Of a stretch of DNA of 64,000 bases, positions 1-7,968 are shown piece by piece; the first letter of the stretch is position 1, and each line of letters begins with the position of its first letter. The stretch comes from Candidatus Bathyarchaeota archaeon (lineage in GTDB: Archaea; Thermoproteota; Bathyarchaeia; Bathyarchaeales; WUQV01). The stretch spans positions 38,927-102,926 of the forward strand of contig JAGGVF010000009.1 of NCBI GenBank assembly GCA_021158125.1. Direction: 5' to 3'. Below the pieces are notes generated by a model. That model was not told the DNA's origin, did no database searches, and saw only the letters and a program-made list of their open reading frames with translations. Made by a program: the position numbers and the translations under genes.

Positions 1-564
1 GCTGAAAGAATAAGAAGAGAACGAGCACCAAAAAAGAAAACCGGATGGACTAAGGGGAAAATATCGGCTCTAATACTTTTCTTAAGTTTAATATTTGTAA
101 GCATAGCCATCTACGAAGTTTGGCAACCTTCACATACCTCTAAAGAGCCTGCGCCTCTTTTCGAGTTAAGCGATACCGACGGTAATACTGTTTCCCTTGA
201 AAGCTTAAAAGGAAAGGTTGTAATCCTCAACTTTTTCGATACCCATTGCCCTCCATGTCTCAGCGAATTTACAGACCTGCTAAAAATCTATGAACAATAC
301 GATAAAGAGAAGGTGGTGCTGTTATCCATAGATGTTGACCCTTATCATGACACAGTTGAGGTACTTCAACAGTTTAAAGAAAAGAATAATATAAGCTGGC
401 CAATTCTCATTGGTACTTCCGAGGTGATAGATGCATATAACATCCAGTATACCCCCACGAATGTAATTATTGATAAAGAAGGATACATACATGACAGAAT
501 AGTCGGATGGCAGAGTTCCTATACTTCAAAACTTAAAAGTGAAATAGATAAACTCTTAAGTTAA
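1..564 (+). CDS. TlpA/ResA-like thioredoxin-fold protein, 5' partial
   Basis: The reading frame is open from base 1, so the true start lies outside the window; 187 residues are visible. A basic segment (residues 2-20) precedes one hydrophobic segment (about 21-37), which should be a membrane anchor placing the rest outside the cytoplasm. The redox motif C-P-P-C is at residues 83-86 after a typical NFFDTH strand, and Tyr-Thr-Pro (the cis-Pro loop) occurs near residue 155. This is the TlpA/redoxin family, thiol-disulfide oxidoreductases. A micro-protein and a NapH-type ferredoxin follow within 180 bases on the same strand, suggesting a membrane thiol or electron relay. The partner is not known. 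Confidence 0.85.
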   Translation, partial: AERIRRERAPKKKTGWTKGKISALILFLSLIFVSIAIYEVWQPSHTSKEPAPLFELSDTDGNTVSLESLKGKVVILNFFDTHCPPCLSEFTDLLKIYEQYDKEKVVLLSIDVDPYHDTVEVLQQFKEKNNISWPILIGTSEVIDAYNIQYTPTNVIIDKEGYIHDRIVGWQSSYTSKLKSEIDKLLS

Positions 565-587
565 TTGATAACAAGGTGAGTGATCGT

Positions 588-728
588 TTGAGTTTTAAAA
601 GAGATTTTAAAATTAGAATTTTAGCTCTTATAACCTTCTTGTTATTTGCTATTGTAGGGAATACCGAGTACAAGCTAGTGCAAATACTCGTTAAAATTGT
701 TTGTACATCCTGCGTTGGAATAGGTTAG
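588..728 (+). CDS. 46-residue membrane micro-protein with C-x2-C end
   Basis: A TTG start at 588 is preceded by AAGGTGAGTGA, which contains a plausible ribosome binding site. The product has a basic N-terminus, one hydrophobic segment (about residues 10-23) and ends with C-T-S-C-V-G-I-G. It sits between the TlpA-like gene and the NapH-type ferredoxin gene on the same strand with no room for another gene. The cysteine pair close to the membrane surface fits a redox or cluster-ligand role next to those neighbours. I do not recognise a family. It could be non-coding, but spacing and composition favour a real gene. Confidence 0.5.
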   Translation: MSFKRDFKIRILALITFLLFAIVGNTEYKLVQILVKIVCTSCVGIG

Positions 729-739
729 GGCGATTTCAA

Positions 740-1507
740 ATGAATATTGCCAATAAGAGGAGAATAACTCAGTTTTTAGCTTTAATTATTTCTAATTTAG
801 GTTTTTTTCGGGTTTTAAAGACGGGGTTTGTCTGTCCGTTTTTATACTGTCACGGTTGCCCCTTTGCTACTTTTGGCTGTCCCATCGGCATTATTCAAAA
901 TTTTATTGTGTATGGGCGTTTTCCATTTTTTACAGTTGGTTCTTTGGGCATTTACGGAATACTTTTTGGAAGGGCATTTTGCGGTTGGGCATGCCCGTTT
1001 GGCGCCTTACATGATTTGTTGTCTCGTAAAGGAACCGAAAAAGGGATTAGGACTCAGCGTTATTGGTACATAAAATACTTTTCCTTATTCATTGTAATCG
1101 CTTTGGCTTGGCTTTTCCTTGATACGGTTTTCTGCAAGTTCTGCCCCTCAGGCTCGCTTTTTGCTGCAATACCTTTCCGCATACTTCATCCAGAAATAGG
1201 TGTTGGAGGACCCTTTTACATTCACATGTTCACGCTTGCCCTAGTAGTTATCCTAGCGCTGATTATAAGTCGGTTCTGGTGCCGTTATCTTTGCCCACTA
1301 GGAGCGATAGCTGGGACCTTTAACAAGTTAAGTTTCCTAACTATACAATTAGATGAGCAGAAGTGCAAGGGCTGCAATTATTGCCTTGAAGCATGTCCAA
1401 TGGGAATTGATAAATTGGAAAGCATAGGCTGTTCTACAGATTGCACCCTATGTGGAAGATGTATTGAAAGCTGTCCAGAAAAAGCATTAAAATTTACGTT
1501 TAGGTAA
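740..1507 (+). CDS. NapH/MauN-type membrane polyferredoxin
   Basis: The ATG at 740 is chosen because the upstream part of the frame overlaps the micro-protein and lacks family character. The 255-residue product has several membrane segments interleaved with cysteine motifs typical of NapH, MauN, NosR and CcoG relatives: C-G-W-A-C-P near residue 82, F-C-K-F-C-P, C-R-Y-L-C-P, then two C-terminal ferredoxin motifs C-x2-C-x2-C-x3-C. An extra cluster-rich segment (C-P-F-L-Y-C-H-G-C) lies near residue 35. Family members pass electrons across or along the membrane. Coupling to the TlpA-like protein upstream is inferred from gene order. No catalytic subunit is visible in the window. Confidence 0.85.
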   Translation: MNIANKRRITQFLALIISNLGFFRVLKTGFVCPFLYCHGCPFATFGCPIGIIQNFIVYGRFPFFTVGSLGIYGILFGRAFCGWACPFGALHDLLSRKGTEKGIRTQRYWYIKYFSLFIVIALAWLFLDTVFCKFCPSGSLFAAIPFRILHPEIGVGGPFYIHMFTLALVVILALIISRFWCRYLCPLGAIAGTFNKLSFLTIQLDEQKCKGCNYCLEACPMGIDKLESIGCSTDCTLCGRCIESCPEKALKFTFR

Positions 1508-1512
1508 AATAT

Positions 1513-2349
1513 TTACTTCCTTCTAAATTTTCTCTTTACATTCTCTATTTTTTCGCCTACTACATCTATTTTTGTAGAGTCTATTTCGCCGAGTCCCTTT
1601 TCATAAGCCCTTCTTATATGATAAACTTCGTATGGGTCTATACCCATAATTCTGCATGCAGTGGCGTCTGTTGCCACAGGGTCTCGGCCAGCGATTATCA
1701 GGTTCATTTTAACTGGATAGCCTCCGATAGGACCTGGGCCTTCTAGGGCGTAGAATCCGTCTATTACTGTTAGTTTAGGCCTTAAAACAGCGTTAATATC
1801 CACTATCACCTTGCTTATTCCAAGCGAATGAAACTTTACTTTTCGTTTTTCGGGCAACAAACCAAACATGTTTTTCATTCCAAGCGTTACAGCGGTTTCC
1901 TCATGGGTTTTCAACTTAGCCGCGCTGATTATGGCGGAGTCTAGAAGGATTTTTGGCACTTCGATGCTCCTCAAAACTTCGGGGTTAGGTATCTGCAACT
2001 TTACTCTTTCCTTTTCCTTGCTTAAATTTATGAATTTCACGTTGTTCTGTTTGCAAACCTTGTCTAGTCCTGTCGCCCTGTAGGCTTTGTCAGCATCCGT
2101 GGATGTTGCGTCAGCTTCAACAACAGCCACTTCGCCGTGAAACTCTTTAAACTTACAGATTAAAGCATCCACAACAAGCGGATCAGTTGTAACCCCAGTT
2201 TCATAGGTTTTAGTCGAAATCAAATTAACCTTAATTAAAACCCTAGCTACGTCTCTAACTATATCTTTTAAATTTTCTTCAAGCAAGTCTAAAGCCTTAA
2301 ATACTGTCTCATGACTTCTCGGTCCCTTAACGACTGAAACCGTCGGCAT
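1513..2349 (-). CDS. DUF362 family protein
   Basis: A 278-residue protein with the DUF362 core: the K-V-N-L segment near residue 40, V-V-E-A-D-A, the K-T-H region near residue 145, and the late G-R-D-P-V-A-T-D-A-T-A motif. DUF362 proteins are often fused to or found next to ferredoxins. Here the gene is convergent with the NapH-type ferredoxin and ends 5 bases from it. It has no ferredoxin domain of its own. The molecular function of the family is not established. Confidence 0.85.
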   Translation of the reverse strand: MPTVSVVKGPRSHETVFKALDLLEENLKDIVRDVARVLIKVNLISTKTYETGVTTDPLVVDALICKFKEFHGEVAVVEADATSTDADKAYRATGLDKVCKQNNVKFINLSKEKERVKLQIPNPEVLRSIEVPKILLDSAIISAAKLKTHEETAVTLGMKNMFGLLPEKRKVKFHSLGISKVIVDINAVLRPKLTVIDGFYALEGPGPIGGYPVKMNLIIAGRDPVATDATACRIMGIDPYEVYHIRRAYEKGLGEIDSTKIDVVGEKIENVKRKFRRK

Positions 2350-2409
2350 ATTCTATCACTGAACATTGATAATTCGTAATCTAAAAGTTTTGTTAGAAAA
2401 TTTACTGGA

Positions 2410-2577
2410 TTATCTTCTTGACTTAGCGGTGTAAACAGCGGTTATAGCTGCTGTCATGGCTGAAACAAGCCCTTGAGGAAAACTTACTTTAAGGAATTCT
2501 GCTACCGTGCTAACAACTAAGCTAATGGAAATGGCTGTTATAAGCGCAACAGATAAGATTTGAAATATCCTTTTCAT
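2410..2577 (-). CDS. Small hydrophobic protein, unknown
   Basis: About 55 residues starting at the internal Met (MKRIFQILSV); an in-frame ATG 15 bases upstream is also possible. One clear membrane helix (about residues 6-24) and a second weaker hydrophobic stretch end in T-A-K-S-R-R. No family is recognised. It lies upstream of DUF362 on the same strand. Coding status rests on hydrophobic pattern and positive-inside ends only. Confidence 0.4.
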   Translation of the reverse strand: MKRIFQILSVALITAISISLVVSTVAEFLKVSFPQGLVSAMTAAITAVYTAKSRR

Positions 2578-2636
2578 GGGTGCACCTAGCAATTCTGTAA
2601 CCTAACAGCCGAATAATTTTTTCGATAAAACGTTGT

Positions 2637-2741
2637 TGGCGGGCCCGAGGGGAATTGAACCCCTGACCTGCGGGTTAAGAGCCTCAACCTAACCCCGCTT
2701 GGCGGTTAGTCCGCCGCTCTACCTTGCTAAGCTACGGGCCC
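2637..2741 (-). tRNA. tRNA-Lys(CUU) with a ~28-nt intron
   Basis: The acceptor GGGCCCG (5' end at 2741) pairs with CGGGCCC, discriminator G at 2640, followed by an encoded CCA (2637-2639). The T arm AGGGG-TTCAATT-CCCCT is perfect. Removing about 28 nt leaves a 74-nt tRNA with stem GCGGG/CCCGC and loop CTCTTAA, giving anticodon CUU (Lys). The intron carries its own helix (CTAACC pairs with GGTTAG). The inferred insertion is near position 30/31 in the anticodon stem rather than the canonical 37/38. A sliding ambiguity means the exact splice sites are not settled. Confidence 0.88.
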
Positions 2742-2808
2742 TACGCAATATCAACATTAAAAGGACAACAATAATAAGTTTACTTTTAAATTTCGTGCCA
2801 GCTTTTTA

Positions 2809-3003
2809 TTAAAGAATTTTCAGTATGGATAAAGCGGCTACTATTAGAAATGCTATTCCAGTCAGCCATGTGTTTCCAGTCAGCAGCCAGACTATGAATG
2901 CCACTATGGCCGCGGGAACCAGCATGAACAGCAACTTGATTATTAGGATTATTAATAAACCAAGTAGGATTAGGCCTATTAACCCCAGAACTTCAATTAA
3001 CAA
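2809..3003 (-). CDS. Small two-helix membrane protein
   Basis: The TTG start at 3003 is chosen because AAGGAGG lies 7 bases upstream, a near-perfect ribosome binding site. The frame extends further upstream, but that part overlaps the opposite-strand gene. The 64-residue product is almost wholly hydrophobic: one long segment (about 4-36) and another (about 45-62) split by T-G-N-T-W. This resembles many short archaeal membrane proteins of unknown function. Confidence 0.6.
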   Translation of the reverse strand: MLIEVLGLIGLILLGLLIILIIKLLFMLVPAAIVAFIVWLLTGNTWLTGIAFLIVAALSILKIL

Positions 3004-3106
3004 CCGCTTTCCTCCTTGAATAAAGCTTACATACAAGCATAAAAATATATGCATAACCCTAAAAGCAAACGGAACCAAATAAAATTGGAAATTGGAGTGT
3101 AGGAAC

Positions 3107-3802
3107 TTGGAGTATGAAATTAAGTATAAGCCGTCATATTCTCTGCTTGTGGTTAAGCTGGAGCCAGGCGAGAAAATAGTTGCAGAGTCCGGTTCCATGA
3201 CATATATGAGTCCAAACATTGAGGTTCACACGCGAAGAAGAGAGAAAAGCATTCTTGGAAGCATAGGGCTAAAACTTTTAGGCCGTCAATCTTTTTGGGT
3301 GAACGAATACACTGCCCTAAATGGTCCGGGAGAAGTAGCCTTCGTTTCAGCTCCAGTAGGCGATATAGAAGTCTTAGACATAACACCGGGAAAAGGCTAT
3401 ATAATACAGAAATCTTCCTACATAGCCTCAACAGAAAACATAGACTTAGACGTAAAATGGGAAGGCTTCACTAAGGGACTTTTCGGCCAAGGCCTATTTA
3501 TGATAAAGGCAAAGGGGGAGGGAAAACTTTTCATCAACACGTTTGGAGCAATAGACAAACACATCCTAGAACCTGGAGAAACCCTGGTGGTTGACAACTT
3601 CCACCTAGTAGCCTTCAGCGACACATGCGACTACAAAGTAACAAAATTCGGAGGCCTAAAAGAAACACTGCTCGGCGGAGAAGGACTAGTAACAAGAATA
3701 ACTGGACCAGGAGAAATCTACATTCAAACCAAAAATTTGAGGGAATTTGTGGAGTGGCTTTGGACGTTACTAGAGCCTAGGGTAAGGTCGAGAGCCCGTT
3801 AA
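3107..3802 (+). CDS. AIM24/TIGR00266 family protein
   Basis: About 231 residues from a TTG at 3107 with GGAGTG 7 bases upstream; a TTG at 3092 is an alternative. The sequence shows the family signature A-E-S-G-S-M near residue 25, the beta-rich repeats, and the late G-G-E-G-L segment. The AIM24 (mitochondrial biogenesis protein) and TIGR00266 family is a cupin-like beta-sandwich found across bacteria and archaea without a known biochemical function. The gene is divergent from the small membrane protein on its left. Confidence 0.85.
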   Translation: MEYEIKYKPSYSLLVVKLEPGEKIVAESGSMTYMSPNIEVHTRRREKSILGSIGLKLLGRQSFWVNEYTALNGPGEVAFVSAPVGDIEVLDITPGKGYIIQKSSYIASTENIDLDVKWEGFTKGLFGQGLFMIKAKGEGKLFINTFGAIDKHILEPGETLVVDNFHLVAFSDTCDYKVTKFGGLKETLLGGEGLVTRITGPGEIYIQTKNLREFVEWLWTLLEPRVRSRAR

Positions 3803-3920
3803 AAATTTCAACGAAACTGGAGCTAAGACTGCTCTAAAATCTTTAAAAGCAATCAACAAATCGTCAAATGTAAATGCGACTGTTCTAGCATCCCTTTTTC
3901 TACTCCTAGAATAAGATGAT

Positions 3921-4844
3921 TTATTGGTTTTGACTGCTTTCAAAGTTTAGGAAGCGGAAATATTTTCGTGTATTTGCTGGAAGCAGGCAGGCAAGGATTA
4001 TTAGATTAAGCAGTAAAGCTATGATAAGGCCTATTAACATCCATAATTCTATGAATCCACCTGTTACATGAGCTATCAGCAAACTTATGCTTATAACCAC
4101 TCCTGTTGTGGATGAGATAAAAGCGAAAAGCCACCCCCATCTCTTGCCATTGTAAAGTCCGTATCCTATAGCTAGTTCAGCAACGCCATTAACTAGAAAG
4201 GAAGAAACCATGAATATTCTAAGTTTAGCCGTTAGTCCACCCATCAACTGGCCAAAAACTGCGAATATAGGAGCGAGAATTAATGAGGCAGCTCCGAAAA
4301 TTACGTAAAGAATGAAAGTTACGAGAACTGTCCCGGGCATTTTCATGTCTTCTACAGTAAAACCTACTTGTTCAAGTTTTCTATTCCATTCTTTAACAAG
4401 GAAAGCGCTTGCTATAGCTGCAAACTCGTAAAGTAGTAGAGAGACCACTTCCCATACTAGAGAAATGCTTACTGAAGCAAAAGGCTCTATTTCTATGGTT
4501 GGCATTAAAGACATAACATAGCCTGCGGTCACCAGATAACCAATCCAAAATCCAATGACGTTTCCGACAACTGCAGAAATGATTGTACTTCCAATTTTAT
4601 TAATGAAGTTTCGATTGCATATGTAAAAGAATGCTACGAAGAGGAGAACTATTAGAAGGAACCATATTCCATTAAGGAAGGCCTTAACTACAGCTATCTC
4701 GAGGGAACTGTAGTTATAAAAATCGTGTAGGATTACAGGAATAATAGGGTCTAATTGTTTTTGAAGCCCCCATAAGAAAGAGAATATTACTGTAAGAAGT
4801 AATGTTCGAGGCTCAATCAGACTTAAATCAATTTTTGCCTTCAA
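3921..4844 (-). CDS. Multi-pass membrane protein, unknown
   Basis: 307 residues with about eight hydrophobic segments spread along the whole length, no cysteine or nucleotide-binding motif and a short hydrophilic C-terminus (F-E-S-S-Q-N-Q). It stands alone between the AIM24-like gene and the divergent dphB. I do not recognise a family and no function is proposed. Confidence 0.7.
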   Translation of the reverse strand: MKAKIDLSLIEPRTLLLTVIFSFLWGLQKQLDPIIPVILHDFYNYSSLEIAVVKAFLNGIWFLLIVLLFVAFFYICNRNFINKIGSTIISAVVGNVIGFWIGYLVTAGYVMSLMPTIEIEPFASVSISLVWEVVSLLLYEFAAIASAFLVKEWNRKLEQVGFTVEDMKMPGTVLVTFILYVIFGAASLILAPIFAVFGQLMGGLTAKLRIFMVSSFLVNGVAELAIGYGLYNGKRWGWLFAFISSTTGVVISISLLIAHVTGGFIELWMLIGLIIALLLNLIILACLLPANTRKYFRFLNFESSQNQ

Positions 4845-4926
4845 TTTGAAACCTCGGTTACATCTTGTTCGATTGAATCAATTATTTAAATTTTCACACC
4901 AAACTAAAGTTGAGAGATGACACCTA

Positions 4927-5733
4927 TTGAGGGAGCTAGTATTCATAGGTTTAGGCCTCTCTAACGAAAAAGATGTCAGCCTGCGGGGATTGGAAGAGAT
5001 AAAATCAGCTAACAAAGTCTTTATCGAAACCTATACGAGTTTAATGCCTAACCTCTCAATTGAAAGGCTGGAAAAACTTTGCGGTAAAAAGCTGGAAACC
5101 GTTTCTAGACGTGAACTTGAGGAGGAGAACGGAGAAAAAATTCTAAGTGCCGCTATGCATGGGAAAGCTGCTCTATTAGTTCCAGGCGACCCATTAATCG
5201 CAACTACACACGTAACCTTAAGAATTCAAGCCGAAAAAATGGGAATAAAAACAAGGGTAGTGCACGCAGCGTCCATAATCTCGGCGGCGATAGGCCTAAG
5301 CGGCCTTCATAACTACAAATTCGGAAAAAGTGTAACAATACCGTTTCCAAACGGTGATTACTTGTCAGAAACACCATACTACGTCATAATGGAAAATGGA
5401 AAGTTGGGGCTTCATACACTCTGCCTTCTAGATGTAAGAGCCGAAGAAAAAAGATACATGACTATAAGCCAAGCAATTGAGATTCTATGGAAGCTTGAAG
5501 AGAAAATTGGCAAAAAAGTTATTTCTAAAGGAACTTTAGCGGTAGGAATTGCGAGGGCGGGTTCAGATAAACCAGCTGTTAAGGCTGGAACTTTAATTGA
5601 ACTTGAAAACTATGATTTTGGCGGGCCTCCACATACGTTGATTTTTCCCGGAAAACTACATTTCATGGAGGCTGAGGCTCTCAAAGTGCTTGCCGGCGCC
5701 TCCGAGGAAAGTTTAAAAGAACTCATTGAATGA
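4927..5733 (+). CDS. dphB: Diphthine synthase
   Basis: 268 residues from a TTG with GAGATG just upstream, close to the family's usual 265. The tetrapyrrole-methylase fold is clear: G-L-G-L near the N-terminus, the V-P-G-D-P-L-I-A-T-T-H loop (about residues 85-95), and the F-G-G-P-P-H-T-L-I-F-P-G-K-L-H-F-M-E end typical of Dph5. It uses S-adenosylmethionine to methylate the modified histidine of elongation factor 2 during diphthamide synthesis, an archaeal and eukaryotic marker. Confidence 0.95.
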   Translation: MRELVFIGLGLSNEKDVSLRGLEEIKSANKVFIETYTSLMPNLSIERLEKLCGKKLETVSRRELEEENGEKILSAAMHGKAALLVPGDPLIATTHVTLRIQAEKMGIKTRVVHAASIISAAIGLSGLHNYKFGKSVTIPFPNGDYLSETPYYVIMENGKLGLHTLCLLDVRAEEKRYMTISQAIEILWKLEEKIGKKVISKGTLAVGIARAGSDKPAVKAGTLIELENYDFGGPPHTLIFPGKLHFMEAEALKVLAGASEESLKELIE

Positions 5734-5782
5734 ACAAGCATGGCTGAGGTAATCTCTGTAAACAAACTGTTGGAGGAAGATC

Positions 5783-6502
5783 ATGCTTAAACTCGTCAGT
5801 TTCGACGTTTGGGATACACTGTTTTCCATAAAAATATTCTATAAAAGCATATCAGAAGAACTATCAAAAATAACTGGTAAATCACAAACCATTCTAGAAA
5901 ATGAGCTTTTCAAGGGCTATAGAGAAGTTAAGGCTCTTAGGCGATTTGGAAAATTTGATGGTTCAGGAATGGTTCCGATGATGCTTGAAGCTATGTCCAA
6001 AATTCTTAAAGTTGATGTTAAGGCTTTAGAAGAAGCAACTATAAATGCAGTTGAGAAAATGCCGTGTGAAAAATTTGTTATAGATGGTGCAAGGGAAGTT
6101 CTTGCACTTGTTAAAAGTTTTGGTCTTAAGACAGCCACAATAGGCAACGTTGTTTTTTGGCCAGGAAACTACAACAAGATACTGCTAGAAAAAACTGGCC
6201 TATCAAAATTTATTGACTTCCAATTTTACGCCGACGAATTAGGGATTTCCAAACCTAAACCAGAGATATTCACGAAAGCACTTTCAAAATTTAACGTGAA
6301 GCCAGAGGAGGCATTGCATGTTGGCGACAGCCTATTCGAAGATTTCGTTGGCGCTATACTTTCACACATGAATGCGGCGTTAATAGATAAGCACCTAGAT
6401 AAATCCGTAAAGCTTTCAGGCTGGAATGCATACATAATTCCGAACATAAAAGCATTAGAAGAAATAATTAAAGAACTGAGTCCATGTGGCTCTCAAGATT
6501 GA
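5783..6502 (+). CDS. HAD-superfamily hydrolase
   Basis: 239 residues preceded by GGAGGAAG. Motif I is F-D-V-W-D-T (nucleophile Asp near residue 8); the late motif K-P-K-P-E-I-F and H-V-G-D-S-L-F-E-D-F mark motifs III and IV. A helical cap insert lies between motifs I and II. Such proteins act as phosphatases or dehalogenases on small molecules; the substrate cannot be read from the sequence. It follows dphB by 49 bases on the same strand and overlaps the end of the convergent DUF357 gene by 10 bases. Confidence 0.85.
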   Translation: MLKLVSFDVWDTLFSIKIFYKSISEELSKITGKSQTILENELFKGYREVKALRRFGKFDGSGMVPMMLEAMSKILKVDVKALEEATINAVEKMPCEKFVIDGAREVLALVKSFGLKTATIGNVVFWPGNYNKILLEKTGLSKFIDFQFYADELGISKPKPEIFTKALSKFNVKPEEALHVGDSLFEDFVGAILSHMNAALIDKHLDKSVKLSGWNAYIIPNIKALEEIIKELSPCGSQD

Positions 6503-6771
6503 ACAGTTGGCCATTCGAAATCGGCTATCTTCAAAAGTTTTAATGCGTCTAATAGGCCTTCACAGTAACTAATCGAAGCCAACGCAGTTTCAAAATCTTT
6601 CTTTTCAAAGTAGAATTCAGCGTCTTCGGCATACCTTTTAATATGATCTAAAACTTCATCGATTAAAATTTCATTTAAAACTGGAAACGGCCTTTTAATA
6701 CGTATTTCCTCAAGAACTTTCCTTGTTTTCTGAATGTAAACTTTAACCCTTAACCGTAAATTCTCATTCAT
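6493..6771 (-). CDS. DUF357 protein
   Basis: 92 residues, all-helical, with the pattern Y-A-E-D-A-x-F-Y-x-x-K-x-D-F-E-T-A-L-A, then Y-C-E-G-L-L-D-A-L, characteristic of archaeal DUF357 proteins. These are commonly encoded beside the FAD synthase gene ribL, as here (divergent, about 125 bases away). Function is unknown. Confidence 0.85.
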   Translation of the reverse strand: MNENLRLRVKVYIQKTRKVLEEIRIKRPFPVLNEILIDEVLDHIKRYAEDAEFYFEKKDFETALASISYCEGLLDALKLLKIADFEWPTVQS

Positions 6772-6820
6772 CGTTTAGCCTCTAGCCATTTTGAATAAAC
6801 CATTAGTGTTAAGAATGCAC

Positions 6821-6831
6821 TAAATATTTAT
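6821..6831 (+). promoter_or_regulatory. Putative TATA box for ribL
   Basis: TAAATATTTAT lies in the gap between the divergent DUF357 and ribL genes. Transcription would begin near 6850, giving a short leader to either candidate ATG (6865 or 6898). Neither has a clear ribosome binding site. Confidence 0.4.
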
Positions 6832-6897
6832 CTAAGAAAACTAATTGAAGTCTAAACTCGGCCAATGCACTTTAAGCAGTCTACGGCTGAAATTAAA

Positions 6898-7362
6898 ATG
6901 AGTGAAAAGAAAACTCGGCAAGGAAAGGTTGTCCTAGCCTCTGGAACATTTGATTTGCTACATCTTGGACATGTAAAATTCCTTGAAGAAGCTAAGAAAG
7001 CTGGCGGAGAAAACGCAAGGCTTATTGTTATCGTTGCGAGGGATAACACAGTTAAGAAGCGTAAGGGACGAACACCAATAATGCCTGAGGATCAAAGGAG
7101 AGCCTTAGTTGAAGCTTTAAAAGTTGTTGACGAAGCTTTACTTGGCTATGAAGACTTTAGCATTGAAAAAACCATTGAAAAGATAAAACCAGACATAATC
7201 GCCGTTGGCCATGACCAAACTGGAATAGAAAGGGAAGTAAAAAAATACATTGAAGAAAAGGGGTTAAACATAAAAGTTGTTAAAATAGGGAAGTTTGGAA
7301 AAGAAGAACTTAACAGCTCTTCGAAGATAATGCGCAAAATAATAGAGTCTTATAGGAGATAA
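6898..7362 (+). CDS. ribL: FAD synthase (archaeal nucleotidyltransferase)
   Basis: 154 residues from the ATG at 6898, matching the family length of about 150; an in-frame ATG at 6865 would add 11 residues. The cytidylyltransferase motifs are present: S-G-T-F-D-L-L-H-L-G-H (HxGH) near residues 15-25 and the S-S-S-K-I-M segment near the C-terminus corresponding to the ISSTxxR motif. RibL adenylates FMN to FAD. RibK, which makes FMN, is encoded about 0.6 kb to the right on the other strand. Confidence 0.88.
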   Translation: MSEKKTRQGKVVLASGTFDLLHLGHVKFLEEAKKAGGENARLIVIVARDNTVKKRKGRTPIMPEDQRRALVEALKVVDEALLGYEDFSIEKTIEKIKPDIIAVGHDQTGIEREVKKYIEEKGLNIKVVKIGKFGKEELNSSSKIMRKIIESYRR

Positions 7363-7366
7363 ACAG

Positions 7367-7960
7367 TTGGAAAATAAACAGTCCTCCCTTTTTGATTCAC
7401 CCACCATTCTGCTTACTTTAGCGAACGTAATTTTCTACATGTACACATCAATTTTAAGCGGAAACCCGCTGGAAACAAGCTGGCCTGTAAGCTGCCTTCT
7501 CGGTCAATATAACAAGTTCGTTTTAGAGCGTGGATATTATTGGCAACTTTTCACTTCAATGTTTGTTCACGCAAATATTGTCCATTTAGTAAGTAACATG
7601 ATTTTCCTGTTAATATTTGGTTTGAGAGCTGAAGGACTTTTCACAAAGAAAGAATATTTAGCCATATACTTTGGCTCAGGGCTTTTTGGAAACATCTTGT
7701 CTTTATTGCTCTGGTCTCCAAATACCATTTCAGTTGGGGCTTCAGGAGCAATCTTCGGAATCTTCGGTGCATGCATAATTTACATTTACCAGTCAATAAT
7801 TGCTGTTGTCTTCTACTCCTTCCTCCTTTTGATGATGAGTAGCGGTTATGGAGTCAACATCTTCGCTCATTTTGGAGGATTAGTAATTGGGCTTGCACTT
7901 GGATACTTTTTTGCAAAAAGGCGTTATCGTGTAGTCTATAAAGTCGAGTATCAGATTTAA
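7367..7960 (+). CDS. Rhomboid-family intramembrane serine protease
   Basis: 197 residues from a TTG preceded by AGGAG, 4 bases after ribL, so probably cotranscribed. The rhomboid core is complete: H-A-N-I-V-H-L-V-S-N-M (about residues 66-76), the catalytic serine in G-A-S-G-A-I-F-G (about 125-132), and the catalytic histidine in F-A-H-F-G-G-L (about 165-171). About six membrane helices. Substrates are unknown. Confidence 0.93.
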   Translation: MENKQSSLFDSPTILLTLANVIFYMYTSILSGNPLETSWPVSCLLGQYNKFVLERGYYWQLFTSMFVHANIVHLVSNMIFLLIFGLRAEGLFTKKEYLAIYFGSGLFGNILSLLLWSPNTISVGASGAIFGIFGACIIYIYQSIIAVVFYSFLLLMMSSGYGVNIFAHFGGLVIGLALGYFFAKRRYRVVYKVEYQI

Positions 7961-7968
7961 TCAAGCTT

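Noticed and set aside
3004..3219. N-terminal extension of the small membrane protein at 2809-3003
   Set aside because: Overlaps the opposite-strand AIM24-like gene, while a TTG at 3003 with AAGGAGG upstream explains the start.
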